This document shows positions 7,377 through 14,251 of a stretch of 16,220 bases of DNA, piece by piece. Below the pieces are notes generated by a model. That model had not been told where the DNA came from. It saw nothing but the letters and a program-made list of their open reading frames with translations, and made no database searches. Source of the DNA: JACPSX01 sp035288405 [NCBI: bacterium]. GTDB lineage: Bacteria > JACPSX01. The stretch lies in the NCBI GenBank assembly GCA_035288405.1, contig DATEAK010000099.1, positions 1-16,220 of the forward strand, read 5' to 3'. A program made the position numbers and the translations under genes. Position 1 is the stretch's first letter. Each line of letters starts with the position of its first letter.

Positions 7377-9574
7377 ATGTGAGTTACCCCGATCCGTCTT
7401 ACCAACTCCACATTGTCGGAATGACCCGTCATACAGGCCGTGACTTTCCCACGGATCCGCCTTCCCTGCAAGTAGAGATCGCCGAGGACGTCCAAAATCT
7501 TGTGACGGACAAATTCATCGGGGAACCTCAGGGGAGCGTTAATGATCTTTTCTTCGTCCACCAAGATTACGTTGTGCAGCCGCCCTCCTCCTCCAAGCCC
7601 CATCTGTTCGAGCATCGCGATATCCTTGAGAAACCCGAAGGTCCTGGCCGGTGCGATTTCCCGCTTGAAGTCCTCAACGGAGGAGGCGGTGAAAGTAAAT
7701 TCCTGGTGACCGATGGGATGGGGATAGTCCAATATGTACGTTACGCTCAGAGTCGCGGCAGGCTCGATCCGGATGTACTTACCGCCGTTTTGAGGATTAC
7801 CGACGGTGATCGTATCTTTCACAGCGATCTCTTCCGCTTCCGCCCCTTGTTCCTCGATTCCGCCGTCCTCGATCAACTGGCACAGATCGAGCGCTGATCC
7901 ATCCATGATGGGGACTTCATCATTGATTTTGACCAGCAGGTTTGAAACTCCGTACATGTGAAGAACGGCCATCAGGTGCTCGATGGTGCGGGCAACGGCC
8001 ATTCCTCTCTTCAACGAAGTCGCGTATTCCGCCGAATAAACGTAATCGATCAAAGCCGGAACGCTTTCCCCCGACGTGATGTTCCCGAAGTGGATTCCGC
8101 TATTCGGCGGCAGCGGGTTCAGAATCAACCCCCCCTTGAGCCCGGAGTGGAGTCCCTGGCCGCAAAGCACCACGCTTCTCTTCAAGCTCTTCTGAGGTTG
8201 AAACTCTCCCGGCCTGGGGGGAAAGATTTTGAGCGTTTTCATTTTTCGCTCCAGGCTGGAAGTAGAAATCCCGAGATCTTCGGCCGTTTTTGTCAAGCTG
8301 CCCCGATTTCGGCGCAAATTGTAACCGATAAATTCCTGCTCCCACAACCTGCGGGCATCCTTGAGCAACTGCACGCCATCCCACACGGAGCCGTTTCCCA
8401 CCAGTGCCGGGCTTTTTCGAATGGCGGCGGGGATTTCTTCCCGCGAAATCCGCGGCCAGGGCACCGTGATGAACATCCGCTCCAGGATGTTCTGCAGCTC
8501 CTTCACGTTCCCGGGCCAGTCATAGTTCATGAGGATTTGCATGGCCTCTTTATCGACTTCCTTTCTGCCCTTGCCGTACTCCTCTGCCAGCTCCCGAAGA
8601 AAGTGATTTACAAGTGCGGGGATGTCCTCCTTGCGATGGCGCAGGGCAGGTAACTGGATCGATGGAGAGGTAAACAGAGCCAGAAACTCGGCAGACAGAT
8701 GTTTCGCCAGGTCGTTTCGGGTCCATGGTTTCGTCGTGCAGGCCATAAGCCTTACGTCCAGAGGAAGAGATTCTGAACCGCCGGCCCGGGGGAAGCTCTT
8801 GCTCTCGAAAAAGCCGGCCAGTGTCACCTCGATTTCCTTCTCAAGGCCTTCCACATCGTCCAGGAACAGAGTGCCGCCTTCGGCCTGGACCAGTTTTCCA
8901 CGCGTGAATTCCCCTTCCTTGGCAGCGGTCCCTTCGGTACCCCAGAGAATTTGCCTCCAGTCCTCGCCCGCAAGATTGGTGCAGTTCAGTTTGACAAAAG
9001 GAGCATCCCGCCGCGAACTTTCCCGGTGGATCAGTCTCGCCACCAGTTCCTTGCCGGTCCCGTTTTCACCCAGGATCAGGACAGGATCATCCCGGCGGGC
9101 TGCGGCGGCCACTCTTTTGCGGACCGTCAGAATCCGCGGGTTTTCGCCGACCAGATTCTCTTCTTTGCTGGCTCTTCGTTTCAGTTCCACATTTTCGCGC
9201 AGGAGCCTCTGCTGCTCCAAGGCGTGCTTCACGGTAAGCAGCAGGCTGTCCATCGACAGCGGTTTTTCGATATAATCAAAGGCCCCGAGCTTGGTAGCCT
9301 TCACGGCTGAATCGATGCTGCCGTGTCCGGACATGACGATGACTCCCAGGTCCGCCCGTAGGCTCTTGATGGCCTGGAGAGCCTCGATGCCGTCCATTCC
9401 GGGCATCCAGATGTCCAGGAGCACCAGATCCGGATTTTGCCCCCGAATGATTTCTAAAGCCTGCTGACCGTCTTTCGCGCTCATCACCTGGAAGCCCTCG
9501 TCTTCTAAAATTCCCTCCAGGGAGGAAACGATGGACTTCTCATCATCGACGATCAAAATGCTCCCTTTTTTCAA
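7373..9574 (-). CDS. NtrX-like response regulator fused to LpxC deacetylase
   Basis: A 733-residue fusion in one uninterrupted frame. Residues 1-118 are a receiver domain with acidic pocket DD (10-11), phosphoacceptor Asp54, Ser82 and Lys104. Residues 138-370 are a sigma54-type AAA+ domain with Walker A GENGTGKE (169-176), Walker B-like GGTLFLDD (233-240) and WPGNVKEL (353-360). The GAFTGA loop expected around 211-225 is absent, and the segment matching the arginine fingers has no conserved Arg. Residues 405-450 carry a Fis-type HTH (NRGSLTKTAEDLGISTSSLERK). From about 463 to the end lies a full LpxC, which deacetylates UDP-3-O-acyl-GlcNAc, the committed lipid A step: Glu532/His533 in RTIEHL, PIMDGSA, ARTFGF, His691 and Asp695 in FVRHKILDVLGDL, and His718 in TGHSDN. 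Start is TTG 9574 behind GGGGGAGGAGG. The kinase gene ends 14 bases upstream. NtrX proteins of alphaproteobacteria also lack GAFTGA. Confidence 0.93.
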   Translation of the reverse strand: MKKGSILIVDDEKSIVSSLEGILEDEGFQVMSAKDGQQALEIIRGQNPDLVLLDIWMPGMDGIEALQAIKSLRADLGVIVMSGHGSIDSAVKATKLGAFDYIEKPLSMDSLLLTVKHALEQQRLLRENVELKRRASKEENLVGENPRILTVRKRVAAAARRDDPVLILGENGTGKELVARLIHRESSRRDAPFVKLNCTNLAGEDWRQILWGTEGTAAKEGEFTRGKLVQAEGGTLFLDDVEGLEKEIEVTLAGFFESKSFPRAGGSESLPLDVRLMACTTKPWTRNDLAKHLSAEFLALFTSPSIQLPALRHRKEDIPALVNHFLRELAEEYGKGRKEVDKEAMQILMNYDWPGNVKELQNILERMFITVPWPRISREEIPAAIRKSPALVGNGSVWDGVQLLKDARRLWEQEFIGYNLRRNRGSLTKTAEDLGISTSSLERKMKTLKIFPPRPGEFQPQKSLKRSVVLCGQGLHSGLKGGLILNPLPPNSGIHFGNITSGESVPALIDYVYSAEYATSLKRGMAVARTIEHLMAVLHMYGVSNLLVKINDEVPIMDGSALDLCQLIEDGGIEEQGAEAEEIAVKDTITVGNPQNGGKYIRIEPAATLSVTYILDYPHPIGHQEFTFTASSVEDFKREIAPARTFGFLKDIAMLEQMGLGGGGRLHNVILVDEEKIINAPLRFPDEFVRHKILDVLGDLYLQGRRIRGKVTACMTGHSDNVELVRRIGVTHI
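8240..8252 (-). promoter_or_regulatory. Possible internal ribosome binding site and start for free LpxC
   Basis: Within the fusion gene, GGAG (8252-8249) lies 6 bases upstream of an in-frame ATG (8242-8240), codon 445. Starting here would give a 289-residue protein beginning MKTLKIFPPRPG, with about 20 residues before the LpxC fold, close to the usual LpxC size of about 300. The site falls exactly at the junction between the HTH and LpxC. Such a four-base match can arise by chance, so this is only a candidate. Confidence 0.3.
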
Positions 9575-9588
9575 AGCGCCTCCTCCCC

Positions 9589-11901
9589 CTAGACCGAAAT
9601 GATCTTTTTGCCTGCTTGGGCTTTGTGTGGACCCAGAGGAAGTTCAATAACGACTTTCGTGCCGCGGGGTTGATTATCCCGCACGTAGACCGTCCCGTTA
9701 TGGTCCGCCACGATCCGCTGCACGATGGCAAGTCCCAGTCCCGTGCCTCTTTTCTTCGAGGAAAAATACGGGGCGAATAACTTGTCCCGGTCCTCCACGG
9801 GAATGCCGATCCCGTCGTCACTCACCTCGATGGAGACCCTCTGGCGCTGTGCGTCCAGGGAGGTCCGGATCTCGATGCGACCTCGCCCCTCAATCGCATC
9901 CACCGAGTTCTCCAGCAGGTTGATAAAAACCCTCTGCATCTGCTCCCGGTCCAAATCCAAAAGGGGAACATTCGGGTCGTAGAAAGATACGATCTCGATC
10001 GTCCGCAGCGAACTCCGATATAATCCCGTAGCATCCTCGATGATCTTACGGAGGTCGTGAGGTTTGGGATCCGGCAGAGGCATGCGGGCGAACTTGGAAA
10101 ATTCATCCACCATTCCCTTGATCACCTCCACCTGTTGGATGATGGTGCTGGTGGCTTGATCGAAGATCTTCTCAAAATCCTCGGATTTGTCTTGGAACTT
10201 TTTCCGAAGCCTCTGGGTGGAAAGTTGGATCGGAGTCAGGGGGTTCTTGATCTCGTGGGCAATGCCCCGAGCCACCTCCTGCCAGGCCGCGGTTCTCTGG
10301 GCCTTGATGAGCTCACTCAAATCGTCAAAGACGATGACCATTCCCAGGAAGCTCCCCTCCCGATCCTGCAGGCGGGTCACGCTCGTAATCAACGTGAGGT
10401 TCCGGCCCCCGGAAGTAAGGTGCATCTGCGATGCAGTGCTGGCAGCCCCGTTTTCGTTCATTTTTTTCATCAGGGCCCGCACGGGATCCAAATGGTCGGA
10501 GCGGAATACGGCTCGATAGTGCCGTCCTTTGGCACCCGCTGCATCAATCCCCAGAATACGCTCGGCGGCTCGGTTGAAGGTGGTAATCCGCCCCCTCGGG
10601 TCCAGCGAGAGAACTCCCGTCGTGATGTTTTCCAGGACGGTCTCCATGTAGCTGCGGCGCTGATCCAACTCCACATTGGTGTGTCGCAAGTCCACGTTCG
10701 TGCGCTCCAGTTCCTGCTGGCTGCGCTGAAGGTCACTGGTCATCTTGTTGAAGGAGTCTACCAGCATGCCGATTTCATCATCGGCACGGGTGCTGATGGT
10801 AAAGTCCAGTCTGCCGCCGGCGATGGCCCTGGTCCCTTCCACCAGTTCCTGGAGGGGAACCGTAATCCCCTTGGCCAGGTACAACCCGAACCAGGTCGCC
10901 GAGAATACGATCAGCAGCGTGAACATCAGGAAGAGCACCACATACTGAGCCTTGATCGGGGCCTTGAAAATCTGCTTCTGTTTGTATTCTTCAAAGGCCT
11001 CCTTGATGTCATAGACTTTTGTCGCCAAACCCTGCGGAAGGAAATAGCTCACCGCAACTACACCTGCCACTTGGCCGCTTTCCGCGCGGATCACCGGCGT
11101 CAGAGCCCGGACAACTTCCCTGCCGGCCACCGTAACCACCTCGGTTTCCCTGTCACCCCGGAGAGCCTTCTTGAGCAGGGGGGAATCCCTCTGAATAAAC
11201 ACCGTGTCTCCCACATTCTCTGATTTTTCCGAAAGCAGAGGCTTCAGAGTTCGATCGAAGACCTGTACGCCGTCAATGGGGAATTCCACGCGCCGCCGCT
11301 GCACGGTGTTGGCAAGGTATTCCTGGTTTTCGGGAGACAGCATATCTTTTTCGGCAATTTGCTGGGCGAGCTGGTCCGCGTGCTGGCTGACATTTTTCTC
11401 AGCATCCCGATAATAGCTCTCCGCCAGATCCAGCGATTCCTTGAGCGACTTCTCCACCTGCACGTTGAACCACTTATCGATAGTACTGGTGATGAAACCG
11501 CTGGCCACCAGAAAGAGAAGAATGGAGGGAATCAGAGTAAGCCCCACAAAAGCAGTTACGAGCTTGGTTCTGAACCGGCTGCCGATAATCTTTTTGCGCC
11601 GCTCAAAATAGAGTTTGATCAGATTCCGGCTTACGAGAAGCAGCAGAATCATCACCAGGATGGCGTTTATGTTGATAACGAGCGTGAAAAGGATGACGTT
11701 TCCAAGCAGGGCAGACGGCTGGGTCTGCTGCTGGAAGTAGACTTCCACCGCCGTAGCAGCCAGAATCACGGCGATGAGCCCGACGACGATGAAGATCATG
11801 CGCCGCCGCTTGCGCCGCTGCAATTCTCCTTCGGGCTCCAGGGTCTTTGGCCACTCCGGAGTCGTGTTCTGATCCCGAGTGCTTCCGCTACCGGTGCTCA
11901 T
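9589..11901 (-). CDS. NtrY-type membrane sensor histidine kinase
   Basis: The 770-residue inner-membrane kinase is the likely phosphodonor for Asp54 of the fusion protein encoded next. Hydrophobic helices lie at about 35-52, 65-90, 112-136 and 319-342, framing an extracytoplasmic region of about 180 residues (137-318). A HAMP domain follows (about 342-395), then a helical coil, a PAS domain (about 420-530), and the phosphoacceptor H-box ARGIAHEIKNPLTPIQ with His549. The ATPase domain has the N-box NLLENSVDAIEG (661-672), G1 DDGIGIP and the GTGLGL G2 box (719-724). Layout and H-box are those of NtrY rather than NtrB. ATG 11901 overlaps the DUF4390 gene by 14 bases, with AAAGGG 8 bases upstream. 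The signal sensed is unknown; the large periplasmic part and envelope-gene neighbours suggest an envelope cue. Confidence 0.92.
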   Translation of the reverse strand: MSTGSGSTRDQNTTPEWPKTLEPEGELQRRKRRRMIFIVVGLIAVILAATAVEVYFQQQTQPSALLGNVILFTLVININAILVMILLLLVSRNLIKLYFERRKKIIGSRFRTKLVTAFVGLTLIPSILLFLVASGFITSTIDKWFNVQVEKSLKESLDLAESYYRDAEKNVSQHADQLAQQIAEKDMLSPENQEYLANTVQRRRVEFPIDGVQVFDRTLKPLLSEKSENVGDTVFIQRDSPLLKKALRGDRETEVVTVAGREVVRALTPVIRAESGQVAGVVAVSYFLPQGLATKVYDIKEAFEEYKQKQIFKAPIKAQYVVLFLMFTLLIVFSATWFGLYLAKGITVPLQELVEGTRAIAGGRLDFTISTRADDEIGMLVDSFNKMTSDLQRSQQELERTNVDLRHTNVELDQRRSYMETVLENITTGVLSLDPRGRITTFNRAAERILGIDAAGAKGRHYRAVFRSDHLDPVRALMKKMNENGAASTASQMHLTSGGRNLTLITSVTRLQDREGSFLGMVIVFDDLSELIKAQRTAAWQEVARGIAHEIKNPLTPIQLSTQRLRKKFQDKSEDFEKIFDQATSTIIQQVEVIKGMVDEFSKFARMPLPDPKPHDLRKIIEDATGLYRSSLRTIEIVSFYDPNVPLLDLDREQMQRVFINLLENSVDAIEGRGRIEIRTSLDAQRQRVSIEVSDDGIGIPVEDRDKLFAPYFSSKKRGTGLGLAIVQRIVADHNGTVYVRDNQPRGTKVVIELPLGPHKAQAGKKIISV

Positions 11902-12487
11902 TCCTTAAACCCTTTACGGTGAAGGGAAGCGACTCGAACCAGCCTGTTTTCTCATCCAGAAAGGAAACGAAGAAGAAGATGTAATTGAGCGGAAAAAACA
12001 ACTTGGTCGTCTTCATCTCTGCCTTCACTCGGACATAGTATCGGTCATTGGGTATCAGGGTGTTGTAACGAGCCAGTGGGACGCTTTCCAGTTCCGACAT
12101 CCAAGACTTCAAATCCGCCAGACTTTTGGTCGTTCTCTCTTCCACAGCTCCGCTGTCATCCCGGGTAAAACGGTACTCCTTGCGCAGGAGGTCATACTTG
12201 ACACTGTGTTTGGCCTGACGGGAAGAAACCGGTTCATCAAGCCAGACGTTGCGGTTGCGGTAGAGCTCCAGGTGGAATGTAAACGTGGTTGGGACACCGC
12301 TTTGAATTGCCTCGACCAACCCCTCCGAAAATCCATCCCGGAGGGAAGCATACACGATCAGATCCTCGGCAGTGTTTGTCAAAAAGACGTCGGTGATTTC
12401 AGGACTGGCATGCGCCGAGGTGAAAGGAATGAAGAGCGAGAAAACTATCCCTGCGGCAATCAGTAACCTTGCAATGGTCCCCTTCAA
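11888..12487 (-). CDS. DUF4390 family exported protein
   Basis: This 199-residue protein resembles the DUF4390 family, of unknown function, which I recall lying beside NtrY-type kinases in several beta- and deltaproteobacteria. It opens with MKGTIARLLIAAGIVF, a basic then hydrophobic signal peptide ending SAHA-SPE, a good signal peptidase I site. The mature part is rich in beta strands and aromatics (TTFTFHLELYRNRNVW, YNTLIPNDRYYVRVKAEM) with a late LFFPLNYIFFFVSF stretch. Start is TTG 12487 behind AGGAG at 9 bases; no better start exists nearby. It is the first gene of the long minus-strand operon and overlaps the kinase gene by 14 bases. A periplasmic partner or input for the kinase's sensor region is plausible but is inferred only from position. 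Confidence 0.8.
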   Translation of the reverse strand: MKGTIARLLIAAGIVFSLFIPFTSAHASPEITDVFLTNTAEDLIVYASLRDGFSEGLVEAIQSGVPTTFTFHLELYRNRNVWLDEPVSSRQAKHSVKYDLLRKEYRFTRDDSGAVEERTTKSLADLKSWMSELESVPLARYNTLIPNDRYYVRVKAEMKTTKLFFPLNYIFFFVSFLDEKTGWFESLPFTVKGLRNEHR

Positions 12488-12568
12488 CGAAAACGACTCC
12501 TGCCGTGACGATTGCCACCATCGAAAACCCTGGTTCCAACCCCCCCCAGGTATGCCTAGGCCCGGAAT

Positions 12569-12597
12569 AGGATACTAAACATAACTCTTGAAGTCAA
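12569..12597 (-). promoter_or_regulatory. Predicted sigma70-type promoter for the DUF4390-ntrY-lpxC operon
   Basis: Minus-strand TTGACT (12597-12592) and TATCCT (12574-12569) are spaced by 17 bases, with 5/6 and 4/6 matches to consensus. The region is more AT-rich than the flanking genes. Transcription would start near 12562, leaving a leader of about 75 bases before the TTG start at 12487. A run of nine C residues (plus strand) in the leader is a notable low-complexity tract. Confidence 0.55.
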
Positions 12598-12633
12598 GGC
12601 AAGTTAGGGATATTCCCCTCTCTCCGATCCGAC

Positions 12634-12639
12634 TATAAT
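12634..12639 (+). promoter_or_regulatory. Predicted -10 element for the MFS gene
   Basis: A perfect TATAAT lies 32 bases upstream of the TTG start of the transporter gene. The -35 region at the expected distance (TATTCC around 12611-12616) matches consensus poorly and there is no extended -10 TG. The element faces away from the DUF4390 promoter; the two -35 regions lie within about 15 bases of each other, so a shared regulator could act on both. Confidence 0.45.
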
Positions 12640-12671
12640 AGGCGGGATTCCGAAACCTGTGGAGGTGATCT

Positions 12672-13904
12672 TTGGTCGCTGGCTACCGCTGGCTGATTTA
12701 CGCCGTCCTTTCGTCCCTTTACGTTTTTTCGATGTTCCACCGGGTCTCAGTGGCCATCATTACCCCTGACCTGGTAAAGGAACTCACCCTGGACCCGGAG
12801 CAACTGGGCCTGCTCGGGGCGACCTTCTTCTACGCATTTGCTCTGACCCAGATTCCTCTCGGGCTACTTCTGGATCGGTACGGTCCCCGCCTGATGGTCA
12901 CCGTACTGGCGCTAACCGGATCTGCCGGTACTCTCGCTTTTGCTTCGGCAACGGACGTGCTTTCGGCTTCCTGGAGCCGGGCCCTCATCGGCGTCGGCAT
13001 GGCCGCTGTCCTCATGGGAACGCTCAAGGTATTTACGGCCTGGTTCTCTCCGCGGGAATTTGCCACTCTGACGGGAGCATTCATTGCCATCGGCGCCATG
13101 GGCGTGCTGCTTGCCACCACCCCCCTTTCCCTGCTTGTGGCCGCCGTCGGGTGGAGGGAAGCTTTCCGCTATGTGGCTCTGGGGACCGTTCTCATCGCGG
13201 TCCTGGTTGCCATCGTGGTCCGCAATCACCCGCCCGGCACAGGGAACCCCGCGGTTATCTTCTCCCACGCAAAGCCTTCTCCCTGGAAGGCATGGAAGCA
13301 GGTGTACTCCAGCCCTCAGTTCTGGCTCATCGCTCTATCCTCGGGGCTTCGTTACGGAGTTTTTATCGCGATCCAGGGTCTGTGGCTTGCTCCCTACTTG
13401 ATCGAGGTACTGAAGATCGACCGGCACCGGACAAGCCTGCTTCTTTTGAGCCTGTCGATCGGATACATCGTCAGTTGTCCCCTGTCCGGAGTTCTTTCGG
13501 ATCGCGTTTTTCGAAGCCGGAAGAAAATCATCATCCCAAGCCTCATCCTCGCAGTGCTGACCCTGCTCCCGCTGGTCCTGGGATCAGTGGACTGGCCCTT
13601 GCCCGCATATGCGGCGATTCTCTTCCTCTACGGCCTGACCGCTGGATCCGGAAGCTTGATGCTCGCCCACTCGAAGGAGCTTTTCCCGCTGCCCATTGCA
13701 GCCACCGTCATGACCTCCGTTAATTTCTTCTCCTTTATCGGGGTCGCCTCGATCGAGCATGGGCTGGGATCCATCATTCGTTCCAAAACCACGAGCAGCG
13801 CCATGTTCACCCCCGAGGCGTTTCATGTCGCTTTCCTGATCTGCATCGGAGCCACTCTGCTCTCCCTGATCGCCTACCTGTTTACCCGGGACACCCAGCC
13901 ATAA
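12672..13904 (+). CDS. Major facilitator superfamily transporter
   Basis: A 410-residue polytopic protein with about twelve hydrophobic helices in two six-helix halves. The loop between helices 2 and 3 carries MFS motif A, LGLLLDRYGPR (residues 63-73), and its counterpart LSGVLSDRVFRSRKK occurs in the second half. The N-terminal FHRVSVAIITPDL segment recalls the NarK/GlpT-like anion:cation symporter side of the superfamily, but substrate cannot be read from the sequence. A central cytoplasmic loop lies around NHPPGTGNPAV. The start is TTG 12672, six bases after GGAGG (12661-12665); a GTG overlapping that site is in another frame. The gene stands alone, divergent from the DUF4390 operon and convergent with the helicase-nuclease gene, so context gives no clue to the solute. 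Confidence 0.9.
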   Translation: MVAGYRWLIYAVLSSLYVFSMFHRVSVAIITPDLVKELTLDPEQLGLLGATFFYAFALTQIPLGLLLDRYGPRLMVTVLALTGSAGTLAFASATDVLSASWSRALIGVGMAAVLMGTLKVFTAWFSPREFATLTGAFIAIGAMGVLLATTPLSLLVAAVGWREAFRYVALGTVLIAVLVAIVVRNHPPGTGNPAVIFSHAKPSPWKAWKQVYSSPQFWLIALSSGLRYGVFIAIQGLWLAPYLIEVLKIDRHRTSLLLLSLSIGYIVSCPLSGVLSDRVFRSRKKIIIPSLILAVLTLLPLVLGSVDWPLPAYAAILFLYGLTAGSGSLMLAHSKELFPLPIAATVMTSVNFFSFIGVASIEHGLGSIIRSKTTSSAMFTPEAFHVAFLICIGATLLSLIAYLFTRDTQP

Positions 13905-13927
13905 AAAAGCGCCGCTCCCATTCACGG

Positions 13928-14001
13928 TTCGACAAGCTCACCGCGAACGGAAAAATATCTACAATATCAAGGCACACTCCGTTCGCGCTGAGCCCGTCGA
14001 A
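13928..14001 (+). repeat. Inverted pair of a dispersed palindromic (REP-like) repeat
   Basis: Two 23-base arms, 13928-13950 and 13979-14001, are inverted copies matching at 20 of 23 positions and separated by a 28-base AT-rich loop. The arm, read as CCGTTCGCG-TGAGC-GTCGAA, belongs by eye to a widely scattered intergenic repeat known from many bacterial genomes. Arm 1 extends further into TTCACGG, making each copy itself partly palindromic. It lies 23 bases after the MFS stop codon and could protect or terminate that transcript, but no T-run follows. Confidence 0.65.
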
Positions 14002-14062
14002 GCACGTCCGAACACCTTTGTAACAGTCTACTAGCCCCAATTCGAATTTCGAACGTCCCGCT

Positions 14063-14102
14063 GGAGGGGCACGGGCCCGCGGGTGGTGCCGGGGATGCCT
14101 CC
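14063..14102. repeat. GC-rich hairpin with bulge in the convergent spacer
   Basis: GGAGGGGCAC (14063-14072) can pair with GTGCC (14086-14090) and CCTCC (14098-14102), giving a 10-bp stem interrupted by a 7-base bulge. The loop contains the palindrome CCCGCGGG. No T-run follows on either strand, so this is not a standard intrinsic terminator. Function is unknown. Confidence 0.4.
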
Positions 14103-14177
14103 GGAGAGCTGCGCGAAAGTGGGACCCTCGTCAGGGTGACGTAGCGCGGTTCGAGGAGGCGCCCCGCACCCACGGGT

Positions 14178-14210
14178 ACCCGCGCCTGGCGGGTGCCAGG
14201 CCCTGCGGGT
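14178..14210. repeat. Stable GC-rich stem-loop in the convergent spacer
   Basis: GCCTGGC (14184-14190) and GCCAGGC (14195-14201) form a perfect 7-bp stem around a GGGT loop. ACCCGC (14178-14183) and GCGGGT (14205-14210) extend it by six pairs with a three-base bulge. It sits 41 bases beyond the stop codon of the helicase-nuclease gene. It lacks a following T-run on either strand, so its effect on transcript ends is uncertain. Confidence 0.5.
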
Positions 14211-14251
14211 CGATGACACGATTAGAACGCGACTTTTTCTTCGCATCAGGG

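Larger units (their letters stand above)
13905..14251. other. Non-coding convergent spacer
   Basis: This 347-base stretch separates the ends of the MFS gene and the helicase-nuclease gene. I see no convincing gene in it. It holds the inverted REP-like pair, a short TTCGAATTTCGAA self-complementary tract (about 14041-14053), the bulged hairpin at 14063-14102, a small ACCCT-CGTC-AGGGT stem-loop at 14124-14137, and the large stem-loop at 14178-14210. Base composition changes abruptly, from an AT-rich loop near 13951-13970 to very GC-rich sequence after 14055. Confidence 0.7.

Noticed and set aside
8200-8270. The NtrX-LpxC fusion as a sequencing frameshift artefact
   Set aside because: A single frame runs through the junction with both flanking domains complete and no stop codon to hide; a missed stop by base error remains possible but is not indicated.
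10057-11223. A 388-codon plus-strand frame opposite the kinase gene
   Set aside because: It mirrors the kinase reading frame; the kinase has all expected motifs, whereas this frame has none.
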